Of a stretch of 64,000 bases of DNA, positions 13,171 through 25,337 are shown one piece after another. The DNA lies in contig CM037870.1 of assembly GCA_021292105.1 (NCBI GenBank), forward strand, positions 11,333,353-11,397,352, in the 5' to 3' direction. Both the position numbers and the translations under genes were made by a program. Origin of the DNA: Anadara kagoshimensis (Eukaryota; Mollusca; Bivalvia; Arcoida; Arcidae). Numbering within the stretch: position 1 is the first letter of the stretch; every line of letters begins with the position of its first letter. Under the pieces are notes generated by a model, which was not told the DNA's origin, ran no database searches, and saw only the letters and a program-made list of their open reading frames with translations.

Positions 13171-13974
13171 TTTTTGAAAGAAATATTAAATGATTTGTTC
13201 ATATAGAGAAAACAAATTAAACTTTCGATGCTTAAAGGAGCTTAAAGATGGCTTATGAAAGACTTACATTTTAGTGTCGTGAAGCTCCTTTACTATAACC
13301 TTAAATGCCACTTTTATTCAGCCTGTAGGTGAAACTTGGGTTAAAGGCATGTTTATGCTATCTTTAAGCCACTTTAAAGCCAGTTAAAAGATGACACTTT
13401 GTCTTGTGAATTGAATTACTGAAATTTAGAAAAAGCGGCATACTAAAGAGGGAGTCTTTGCAGACTAACTGAACACTAGACTTCCAAATCAAATACATAC
13501 TTTCCTACCAATGTCCACATCACAATACAAAAAGTAAAACCTAAAACAAAAAACAGGAAGTGAGGCCGATTGCACTGGAACGGCAAGCATTGCATGTACA
13601 CTTAGCTATATTTCCAACCTGTAAAAAAAATCACAAACTGTGCATCATTGCTTGCTGATTTGTTTCTTTATTCCTATAAAGTGAAGCTGAATTCATTCAG
13701 AACCAAGTTAAATCTTGAGAGAAGATCGTCGCCAATCATTCAACTCTACATACAGATATATTGATGCCGCTCTATCTCTATATATAAATGTCTATCCTAG
13801 AGAGATTGAAATGAATGACACGACTGATTCCTCAAGTTCTGCTTCATATTTACAGCGGAAACGCCAAGAGCAAATTGTGTTTCGGTTTTGTTTTTTGAAA
13901 CCTTCCGCGGTCGAAAAAACGGGATTATTTTTTGTCAAGTGTCTGACACCGGAAAACAATTGGTCACAATCAGT
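13171..13974. other. No gene recognised
   Basis: No supported gene. A short inverted pair, AAAGGAGCTT near 13234 and AAGCTCCTTT near 13283, is present. A 98-codon open frame (13715-14011) overlaps an antisense frame (13792-14037). It resembles no family I know and runs into the tandem duplication that follows. Confidence 0.45.
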
Positions 13975-14745
13975 TTCGTATTTTAACGGTAAAATTTGCA
14001 TGTATGTGTGAAAACGCAATATAAGCACATGTATCATAAACTTAAAATTTCGTATGTATTATAAAATTTTAGATGACATATCATACTTATAAAAAATTCG
14101 CGATTTTCTGACGGCACCCGATTTCTCTTGAAAATCAGCACGAAATTCAACTCGATTTTTAAAACTTGTACGTTTTTTGTACCATGAATATTTCTCTTTG
14201 AAATTTTGACATAAATTTACAATATTATTGTTATTTATTTCCTTAAAATAATATACTTGGTGCATAAAGTGTAGATATCTGAAAAAAACAAAAAACCAAG
14301 AGCCTCCATTCGTCGTCAATGAAAACAAAAATGGCCGCGAGGTTCAGTGTACAGTAAATTCAGTGTCGTGTTTGAACGGTAAAGTTTGCATTTATGGGTG
14401 TGAACGCATTATAAGCAGATTTGTCATGAACTTAGAATTTCGCAGTATGAAAAAATCCGAGATGACATGCATACTTACAAAAAATTCGCGATTTTCTGAC
14501 GGCACCTTGTTTCTATTGAAAATCACTGTTAATCGGCATGACTCAATTTTTAAAACTTGTACGTTTTTTGTATCATGAATATTTCTCTTTGAAATTTTGA
14601 CATAACATTACAATACTATTGTTATTTATTTTCGCAAAATATTATACCTGGTGCATACGGTGTGGATATTTGAAAAAAGCAAAAAACCAAGAGCCTTCAT
14701 TTGTCGTCAATGAAAACAAATATGGCCGTGACCTTCAATGTACTC
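13975..14745 (+). repeat. Two-copy tandem duplication (~387 bp)
   Basis: Copy 1 (about 13975-14352) and copy 2 (about 14363-14742) run in parallel. Both open with TT(T/G)AACGGTAAA(A/G)TTTGCAT. Both contain AAAAATTCGCGATTTTCTGAC and AAAACTTGTACGTTTTTTGT, and both end near ATGGCCG(C/T)GA. They are clearly diverged, so the duplication is not recent. Open frames on both strands are interrupted differently in the two copies, arguing against a conserved protein. Confidence 0.75.
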
Positions 14746-15253
14746 ATACATTGTACATACATCTGACGTAGTGACGTCAATATCAAATTTCGCTTCATCA
14801 CACAGTCATGACTGTTGCATGCATTATCGATTTTTCTACCTACATGCAATGTCAGCTGCCCAGCATGTTTACATATTGTGCTGACTTCTAATCGTTACAT
14901 GTTACCATTTTGAGGTCCAAAATATAGGAAAAATAGGAATGTGGCATCAAAATTATATGAGTTTTATAGAAAATTATAGGAGTTTCCACTAAAATTATAG
15001 GAATATTTTTAAATAATTTGCACAAAAATATACATCTATGGTTTCTCCTACAGCCATTTCTGTTCCCCCTTTTACTAACAAACATAAAATATTGGCAACT
15101 GCAATGTATACTTACTGGTTTAAAAATACATAAACGTGAATGTTGTTTCATATATGTACTAAATGCAAGAAAATGTCCCCATTCTGAATTCCAGTAACAA
15201 AAATCATAATAGGTAAATATAAGAAAAGGGTAAAAAAAAGGAAATACAGCCCA
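14746..15253. other. No gene recognised; lead-in to the array
   Basis: No gene supported. A perfect CRE-like palindrome TGACGTCA lies at 14772-14779, but nothing downstream looks transcribed. The stretch 14930-15010 repeats variants of AAAATTATAGGAGTTT. An antisense 87-codon frame (14888-15151) has no recognisable domain. Confidence 0.4.
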
Positions 15254-18200
15254 ACCATTGGAGTGATAATTACCATGATGAATCAGTGTAATGTTATTTC
15301 ACATCATACAATCCATTATGTCCTAATAAAGTTTCACTTTCCGCCAGGAATTAACAGCAGTGCAAAATCACCTTTTAGAGGACGGACAAAATGGGGTTAT
15401 ATTCATATGTGTAGATTTTGGTTCAAGCATATTTGGCAATATCCAATCGTACAAAGATATACCGACTACTTGTGGACTCTGCCTATTGGCAGAGACGAAC
15501 GATAAAAACAGTAAACTTCTATTTACATGGTTTATTAATGTCAAATTCACCTTCGACAGAGTGGGTTGTCCCAAGTCCAACTCTTTTCTCTCTATGTCTT
15601 AATTACATGCATATTTATACCATTAGATTGAATAGAACACAAAAATTTGTAACAATAAATCTGATTGGTTAGATCAGGTTATAATCTGTTGTTAACCTTA
15701 GTTTACCTTATTGGCAACATAAATAAATGTAGAAAATACTTATTATATAACCAAACACGACAGTTCTTATTATAATTAATCCTTCTTAAAATGGGGACAT
15801 CAAAGTCCACTTGAAATGTCTACTTAGTACTAAGAAAGAGTAAAAAAAAATAATCAGTATGTAAAATGATATAATTAATCCTAATACTAATATTTCTTAT
15901 TCCAGGTAGATTAAGATTAATTTACATCTGGAAATAAGTGTTAAGTAAAGCTAAATTCCTATCTAAATATTTTAATGTTTTTGGATAATTTGTAAATATC
16001 AAGAAATATTTATCATAATTTTATATTATTTAATATATATAATATTTACATTTATAATTTATTTCATATTTTCTTTTCCTTTAAAATCATTAAACTTGAT
16101 TTAATGTTGATGTTAAAAAGATACTAAATGAGCTCTGTGACACTTCCCTCTTGTCTATGTGAACTTGTTCCACAAGTTTTGTTTAAGAAAGGAAGGGCAG
16201 TGTTGAAAAAAGTAGAGATATAAAACATTTTCAACCAAAACATGTTTAAAGTAAAACTGTAAGCAAAGTGTTTACACTTGAAACAATGGATTGATGTCAT
16301 ATAAAGAATTTAAAAATATACTAAATAAGCTCTTAGCTCTGTATTTTCAAATAAAACAATTATTTTAACAATACATAAATATACAGTATATGCTAAAATC
16401 ACTTTTTTTTAAAAAATGATTGTGTCATCTATTAAATTTTGGGATAATATTCCCTATGAATCATAAATCATAAAATGAAACAAATAGTCATATTTATATT
16501 AAATGACATAATATCAAAATAAAAATGAGTTTCAAATTTTTGTAATTTTACATCAATATAGATTTCTGAACTGTGCTGTACTTCATATATATAATATTCA
16601 TTCTCAAATTTGAAGTGTGCTGTACTTCATATATTTTGTGCTATACTTCATATATATAATGTTCATTTTCATTTTAGAAATGTTGTATTTCATTTATTTA
16701 ATGTTCATTGTCATAGTTGAAGTGTTCTGTACTTCATATATATTGTGTTCATAATTATACTTTATGTTCCATTTTGTGAGGAATCTTTACAATGTTTTAT
16801 TCTTTCATATAGATTTCTTTTGTTTTACATTTTTTATATATCTGTAAAATTTAATATAGCATATGCAAACTTAATCAGTCAAGCAAACTGGGCATATTTA
16901 AAATAATGTCAAAACATGGATAACTACTAAATTGTCTATGAGAAATTATACAATCAAGTTGATTGTCTTTTAAGAACAGTGAAAATAAGTAAAATAAGTC
17001 AAATAAGGTGTTATGTAAACTTGACTCAGAATTGAAATATATATAGTTGTCACTTGTAGGAAAAGTTCAAATAATATAATGTTTTCAAATTATGGTCACC
17101 ATTACAATAAACGTCAAGCTTGTCCTCCTGAATCCAAATATAAAATTAATCCAAATAAAACACAGAATTATTGAATTATATTATCTCTAATCCGCACTTA
17201 ATTTCACAAACACTTGAAATCTAGTGGAAATTGCCATCCATTTTAGTCTGTTTCTGGTTGTTGTAGTCATCTGATGTGCTGCTCTGAAATCTAATGTTAT
17301 GTTCTTAGGGCACCAAAATATCAGGTTGTCATCTATTGTGTGCAATTTGATTGCACTGTGTTTTTGTTGCTGTTGATGTCCACTCTGTTCCACCATAACT
17401 TCTGCTGTTAAGTGTACAACTACTTAAATTGTGCATAGCATTCTGCAGCACATGTGACATAAATTTCAAAAATTTTAGTTAACCAAACGAAAATGAATTA
17501 TTGAAAGTAAAAAAATATGAAAATGATGAATAATAAATAATTGTTTCAAATAATATATAGCTCAAATATATTAGTTGGGGATTGGGGAGGTGTATCACTG
17601 CCCTTAAACTGAAATATTGTCCTATCTAACCTTACTAGTGATTACATCCAGTTGTTAATGCTGTTCACTGCATTTAAAGGTCCAAGCCTAGCAGGCACAT
17701 AACTCACAAGCATTCTGACATCTGGGACCCTAATCTAAACTAACCCTATTCTATAAAAAAATAATGGCAGTGATATCTGTTTTATTTATTTTTTTTTTTG
17801 ACCATTTAAAGTATATAAATTGGGGTTTATATATGTATTAATATTTTTAAAGGTTTTTTTATATGTGTAGATTTCTAAATGTGCCTAATGTATCTCAATA
17901 TTGAATAACTTGTTATTATAAATAAAAATTGTGATAATTATAAGAATTTCTGTTACACTCCTGAAATGTATATGCATTTACATGTTCAACTAAGTTTTAC
18001 TACAAATCCCCGACAGTTAAGGTAAGTGACTGTAATATGTGTGAAAGTAAGTTATCACTTGAAAATGAAAAGTACATTCAATAAAATGTACAGATTTATA
18101 AATATATTTTCAGGTTACAATAAAGCTAAACAATTTGATACACAACACACATGATGATTATAATATGTAAAATATAAAATTAATATTTATTTATTTATTT

Positions 18201-18414
18201 ATTTATATTTATTTATTATTTATTTATTTATTATTTTTATATTATTTTAGTCACTTATTTATATATTTACCAGGTAAGGTTGCATCTATGGTATGGGAAA
18301 CAGTTATAAACATCCTTGTGGAGAATGTATCAGTTTTTTGTGCGGTACTATAAGAATTTGAGTGTAACGCTTTCACATGTGCCCAAACTAAATCGGTTGT
18401 AGAAACAATGATGT
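15254..18414 (+). repeat. Array unit A (internally deleted)
   Basis: First unit of the direct ~3.45 kb tandem array, with phase set at ACCATTGGAGTGATAATTAC. It jumps from GTTATTT to CACATCATAC near 15300, losing about 330 bp that in other units hold the ATT run, the acceptor-like TTGCAG and the first GT15-like coding piece. Diagnostic bases (CACTTGAAACAATGG near 16277; TATTTTCAAATAAAAC near 16342) match units H and I rather than B-F, so it is an older edge unit. Confidence 0.9.
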
Positions 18415-21400
18415 ACCATTGGAGTGATAATTACCATGATGAATCAGTGTAATGTTAGTTACATTTATTATTATTATTATAATTATTATTTATACTCTTT
18501 TTTTTATTGCAGACAATAAAAGGGAAATGTCGACCAAATTTATCCTGCTTTACAATAATTATTTTCTATCTACATGATTTATAAATATTCATGGCGTTCA
18601 AAAAATTCCAGAAAATGAAATCAGTTATCACAGAATTGCCATTGGTATTCTAGGTGGATTGGGAAAATGAACTGATGCTCCGTCAATTATCGACTATGAT
18701 AAGGTCAACTGACTTTTTTAATACTACAGATATACAACTATTCAGTGACACAAAACCGGTTTCAAACATCAAGAAGGACTTAAACATCATACAATCCATT
18801 ATGTCCTAAAAAGTTTCACTTTCCGCCAGGAATTAACAGCAGTGCAAAAATCACCTTTAGAGGACGGACAAAATGGGGATATTCATATGTGTAGTTTTGT
18901 TCAAGCATATTTGGCAATATCAATCGTACAAAGAAATACCGACTACTTGTGGACTCTGCCTTTTGGCAGAGACGAAACGATAAAAACAGTAAACTTCTAT
19001 TTACATGTTTATTAATGTCAAATTCTCCTTCGACAGAGTGGGTTGTCCCAATCCAACTCTTTTTCTCTCTATGTCTTAATTACATGCATATTTATACCAT
19101 TTAGATTGAATAGAACACAAAATTTGTAACAATAAATCTGATTGGTTAGTCAGGTTATAATCTGTGTTAACCTTAGTTTACCTTATTGGCAACATAAATA
19201 AATGTAGAAAATACTTATTATATAACCAAACACGACAGTTCTTATTATAATTAATCTTCTTAAAATGGGGACATCAAAGTCCACTTGAAATGTCTACTTA
19301 GTACTAAGAAAGAGTAAAAAAACAAATAATCAGTATGTAAAATGATATAATTAATCCTAATACTAATATTTCTTATTCCAGGTAGATTAAGATTATTCAC
19401 ATCTGGAAATAAGTGTTAAGTAAAGCTAAATTCCTATCTAAATATTTTAATGTTTTGGATAATTTGTAAATATCAAGAAATATTATCAATTTTTATATTA
19501 ATATATATAATATTTACATTTATAATTTATTTCAATTTTCTTTTCCTTTAAAATCATTAAACTTGATTTAAATGTTGATGTTAAAAAGATACTAAATGAG
19601 CTCTGTGGACACTTCCCTCTTGTCTATGTGAACTTGTTCCACAAGTTTGTTTAAGAAAGGAAGGGCAGTGTTGAAAAAGTAGTAGAGATATAAAACATTT
19701 TCAACCAAAACATGTTTAAAGTAAAACTGTAAGCAAAGTGTTTACACATAACAAAATGGATTGATGTCATATAAAGAATTTAAAAATATACTAAATAAGC
19801 TCTTAGCTCTGTATTTTAAAAATAAAACAATTATTTTAACAATACATAAATATACAGTATATATGCTAAAATCACTTTTTTAAAAATGCTTGTGTCATAT
19901 ATTAAATTTTGGGATAATATTCCCTATGAATCAAAATCATAAAATGAAACAATAGTCATATTTATATTAAATGACATAATATCAAAATAAAAATGAGTTT
20001 CAATTTTTGTAATTTTACATCAATATAGATTTCTGAACTGTGCTGTACTTCATATATATAATATTCATTCTCAAATTTGAAGTGTGCTGTACTTCATATA
20101 TTTTGTGCTATACTTCATATATATAATGTTCATTTTCATTTTAGAAATGTTGTATTTATATATTTAATGTTCATTGTCATAGTTGAAGTGTTCTGTACTT
20201 CATATATATTGTGTTCATAATTATACTTTATGTTCCATTTTGTGAGGAATCTTTACAATGTTTTTATTCTTTCATATAGATTTCTTTTGTTTTACATTTT
20301 TATATATCTGTAAAATTTAATATAGCATATGCAAACTTAATCTGTCAAGCAAACTGGGCATATTTAAAATTAATGTCAAACAGGAATAACTACTAAATTG
20401 GTCTATGAGAAATTATACAATCAAGTTGATTGTCTTTTAAGAACAGTGAAAATAAGTAAAATAAGTCAAATAAGGCTGTTTATGTAAACTTGACTCAGAA
20501 TTGAAATATTATAGTTGTCACTTGTAGAAAAGTTAAATAATATAATGTTTTCAAATTATGTCACCATTACAATAAACGTTCAAGCTGTCCTCCTGAATCC
20601 AAATATAAAATTAATCCAAATAAAACACAGAATTATTGAATTATATTTATCTCTATAATCCGCACTTCAATTCACAAACACGTGAAATCTAGTGGAAATT
20701 GCCATCCATTTTAGTCTGTATTTCTGGTTGTTGTAGTCATCTGATGTGCTGCTCTGAAATCTAATGTTATGTTCTTATGGGCACCAAAATATCAGGTTGT
20801 CATCTATTGTGTGCAATTTTGATTGCACTGTGTTTTGTTGCTGTTGATGTCCACTCTGTTCCACCATAACTTCTGCTGTTAAGTGTACAACTACTTAAAT
20901 TGTGCATAGCATTCTGCAGCACATGTGACATAAATTTCAAAAATATTTTAGTTCAACCAAACGAAAATGAATTATTTGAAAGTAAAAAATATGAAAATGA
21001 TGAATAATAAATAATTGTTTCAAATAATATATAGCTCAAATATATTAGTTGGGGATTGGGGAGGGGTATATCACTGCCCTTAAACTGAAATATTGTCCCT
21101 ATCTAACCTTACTAGTGATTACATCCAGTTGTTAATGCTGTTCACCTGCAGTTTAAAGGTCCAAGCCTAGCAGGCACATAACTACAAGCATTCTGACATC
21201 TGGGACCCTAAATCTAAACTAACCATATTCTATAAAAAAAATAATGGCAGTGATATCTGTTTTATTTATTTTTTTGACCATTTAAAGTTATATAAATTGG
21301 GGTTTATATATGTATTAATATTTTTAAAGGTTTTATATGTGTAGATTTCTAAATGTGCTAATGTATCTCAATATTGAATAACTTGTTATTTATAAATAAA

Positions 21401-21852
21401 AATTGTGATAATTATAAGGATTTCTGTTACACTCCTGAAATGTATATGCATTTACATGTCAACTAAGTTTACTACAAATCCCCGACAGTTAAGGTAAGTG
21501 ACTGTAAATGTGTGTGAAAGTAAGTTATCACTTGAAAATGAAAAGTACATTCAATAAAATGTACAGATTTATAAATATATTTTCAGTGTTACAATAAAGC
21601 TAAACAATTGATACACCACACACATGATGTATAGTATTGTAAAATATTAAAATTGATATTTATTTATTATTTATTTATTATTATTACTATTTATTTTAGT
21701 CACTCTATTTATATATTTACCAGGTAAGGTTGCATCACTTGGTATGGGAAACAGTTATAAACATCCTTGTGGATAATGTATCAGTTTTTTGTGCGGTACT
21801 ATAAGAATTTGAGTGTACGCTTTCAAAAAATCGGTTGTAGAAACAATGATGT
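18415..21852 (+). repeat. Array unit B
   Basis: Full unit, 3438 bp. The GT15-like pieces start at the acceptor-like TTGCAG before 18513 and are broken by many single-base deletions (for example in ATATTCATGGCGTTC near 18586). It shares rare variants with unit E: CACGTGAAATC (about 20680 and 31115), TTTATATATTTAATG, GGATAATGTATC, and loss of the ACATTTGCCC stretch before the next unit. It has noticeably more 1-nt gaps than D-G. Confidence 0.9.
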
Positions 21853-24800
21853 ACCATTGGAGTGATAATTACCATGATGAATCAGTGTAATGTTATTTAC
21901 ATATTATTATTATTATTATAATTATTATTTATTACTTTTTTTTTATTGCAGACAATAAAAGGGAAATGTCGACCAAATTTATCCTGCTTTACAATAATTA
22001 TTTTCATATCTAATGATTTATAAATATTTCATGGCGTTCAAAAAATTCCAGAAAATGAAATCAGTTATCACAGAATTGCCATTGGTATTCTAGGTGGATT
22101 GGGAAAATGAACTGATGCTCCGTCAATTATCGACTATGATAAGGTCAACTGACTTTTTAATACTACAGATATACAACTATTCAGTGACACAAAACCGGTT
22201 TCAAACATCAAGAAGGACTTAACACATCATACAATCCATTATGTCCTAATAAAGTTTCACTTTCCGCCAGGAATTAACAGCAGTGCAAAATCGCCTTTTA
22301 GAGGACGGACAAAATGGGGTTATATCATATGTGTAGATTTTGGTTCAAGCATATTTGGCAATATCCAATCGTACAAAGAAATACCGACTACTTGTGGACT
22401 CTGCCTTTTGGCAGAGACGAACGATAAAAACAGTAAACTTCTTTACATGGTTTATTAATGTCAAATTCTCCTTCGACAGAGTGGGTTGTCCCAAGTCCAA
22501 CTCTTTCTCTCTATGTCTTAATTACATGCATATTTATACCATTAGATTGAATAGAACACAAAAATTTGTAACAATAAATCTGATTGGTTAGATCAGGTTA
22601 TAATCTGTTGTTAACCTTAGTTTACCTTATTGGCAACATAAATAAATGTAGAAAATACTATTATATAACCAAACACGACAGTTCTTATTATAATTAATCC
22701 TTCTTAAAATGGGGACATCAAAGTCCACTTGAAATGTCTACTTAGTACTAAGAAAGAGTAAAAAAACAAATAATCAGTATGTAAAATGATATAATAATCC
22801 TAATACTAATATTCTTATTCCAGGTAGATTAAGATTAATTTACATCTGGAAATAAGTGTTAAGTAAAGCTAAATTCCTATCTAAATATTTTAATGTTTTT
22901 GGATAATTTGTAAATATCAAGAAATATTTATCATAATTTTATATTATTTAATATATATAATATTTACATTTATAATTTATTTCATATTTTCTTTTCCTTT
23001 AAAATCATTAAACTTGATTTAATGTTGATGTTAAAAAGATACTAAATGAGCTCTGTGACACTTCCCTCTTGTCTATGTGAACTTGTTCCACAAGTTTTGT
23101 TTAAGAAAGGAAGGGCAGTGTTGAAAAAGGTAGAGATATAAACATTTTCAACCAAAACATGTTTAAAGTAAAACTGTAAGCAAAGTGTTTACACATAACA
23201 AAATGGATTGATGTCATATAAAGAATTTAAAAATATACTAAATAAGTCTTAGCTCTGTATTTTAAAATAAAACAATTATTTTAACAATACATAAATATAC
23301 AGTATATATGCTAAAATTACTTTTTTAAAAATGCTTGTGTCATATATTAAATTTTGGGATAATATTCCCTATGAATCATAAATCATAAAATGAAACAAAT
23401 AGTCATATTTATATTAAATGACATAATATCAAAATAAAAATGAGTTTCAATTTTTGTAATTTTACATCAATATAGATTTCTGAACTGTGCTGTACTTCAT
23501 ATATATATAATATTCATTCTCAAATTTGAAGTGTGCTGTACTTCATATATTGTGCTATACTTCATATATATAATGTTCATTTTCATTTTAGAAATGTTGT
23601 ATTTCATTTATTTAATGTTCATTGTCATAGTTGAAGTGTTCTGTACTTCATATATATTGTGTTCATAATTATACTTTATGTTCCATTTTGTGAGGAATCT
23701 TTACAATGTTTTTATTCTTTCATATAGATTTCTTTTGTTTTACATTTTTTATATATCTGTAAAATTTAATATAGCATATGCAAACTTAATCTGTCAAGCA
23801 AACTGGGCATATTTAAAATTAATGTCAAACATGGATAACTACTAAATTGGTCTATGAGAAATTATACAATCAAGTTGATTGTCTTTTAAGAACAGTGAAA
23901 ATCAGTAAAATAAGGCTGTTATGTAAACTTGACTCAGAATTGAAATATATATAGTTGTCACTTGTAGGAAAAGTTCAAATAATATAATGTTTTCAAATTA
24001 TGTCACCATTACAATAAACGTTCAAGCTGTCCTCTGAATCCAAATATAAATTAATCCAAATAAAACACAGAATTATTGAATTATATTTATCTCTATAATC
24101 CGCACTTTAATTTCACAAACACTGAAATCTAGTGGAAATTGCCATCCATTTTAGTCTGTATTTCTGGTTGTTGTAGTCATCTGATGTGCTGCTCTGAAAT
24201 CTAATGTTATGTTCTTTATGGGCACCAAAATATCAGGTTGTCATCTATTGTGTGCAATTTTGATTGCACTGTGTTTTGTTGCTGTTGATGTCCACTCTGT
24301 TCCACCATAACTTCTGCTGTTAAGTGTACAACTACTTAAATTGTGCATAGCATTCTGCAGCACATGTGACATTAATTTCAAAAATATTTTAGTTAACCAA
24401 ACGAAAATGAATTATTTGAAAGTAAAAAATATGAAAATGATGAATAATAAATAATTGTTTCAAATAATATATAGCTCAAATATATTAGTTGGGGATTGGG
24501 GAGGTGTATATCACTGCCCCTTAAACTGAAATATTGTCCCTATCTAACCTTACTAGTGATTACATCCAGTTGTTAATGCTGTTCACCTGCAGTTTAAAGG
24601 TCCAAGCCTAGCAGGCACATAACTCACAAGCATTCTGACATCTGGGACCCTAATCTAAACTAACCCTATTCTATAAAAAAATAATGGCAGTGATATCTGT
24701 TTGTTTTTTTTTTTTTTTTTTGACCATTTAAAGTTATATAAATTGGGGTTTATATATGTATTAATTTAAAGGTTTTTTATATGTGTAGATTTCTAAATGT

Positions 24801-25105
24801 GCCTAATGTATCTCAATATGAATAATTGTTATTTATAAATAAAAATTGTGATAATTATAACGATTTCTGTTACACTCCTGAAATGTATATGCATTTACAT
24901 GTTCAACTAAGTTTTACTACAAATCCCCGACAGTTAAGGTAAGTGACTGTAATATGTGTGAAAGTAAGTTATCACTTGAAAATGAAAAGTACATTCAATA
25001 AAATGTACAGATTTATAAATATATTTTCAGTGTTACAATAAAGCTAAACAATTTGATACACAACACACATGATGTATAGTATTGTAAAATATTAAAATTG
25101 ATACT

Positions 25106-25141
<36 letters not shown>

Positions 25142-25337
25142 TATTTATTATTTTTACTATTTATTTTTAGTCACTCTATTTATATATTTACCAGGTAAGG
25201 TTGCATCACTTGGTATGGGAAACAGTTATAAACATCCTTGTGGAGAATGTATCAGTTTTTTGTGCGGTACTATAAGAATTTGAGTGTAACGCTTTTCACA
25301 TTTGCCCAAACTAAATCGGTTGTAGAAACAATGATGT
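21853..25337 (+). repeat. Array unit C
   Basis: Full unit, 3485 bp. It shares variants with unit F: AAAATTACTTTTTT (about 23325 and 33777), GACATTAATTTC (about 24367 and 34833) and GAAAATCAGTAAA. The GT15-like coding piece (about 21952-22400) has frame-breaking single-base losses. Its downstream C-terminal piece at 25190-25283 is intact and listed separately. Confidence 0.9.
25190..25283 (+). pseudogene. GT15-like C-terminal fragment
   Basis: An open stretch encodes PGKVASLGMGNSYKHPCGEC and a short tail to a stop at 25281-25283. It aligns with the end of the fuller GT15-like frame in unit J, where SYKHLC corresponds to the conserved GYxHPPF-like C-terminal motif of Kre2/Mnt1-type enzymes. 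It is preceded by a pyrimidine-rich tract and TTACCAG, so it could be read as an exon start. In this unit the catalytic core that should lie just upstream is absent, replaced by ~2.7 kb of unrelated AT-rich sequence. Equivalent, variably broken copies precede each unit start. Confidence 0.55.

Noticed and set aside
14772-14779. CRE site TGACGTCA as evidence of a promoter
   Set aside because: An isolated 8 bp match with no TATA, no downstream gene and no conservation evidence.
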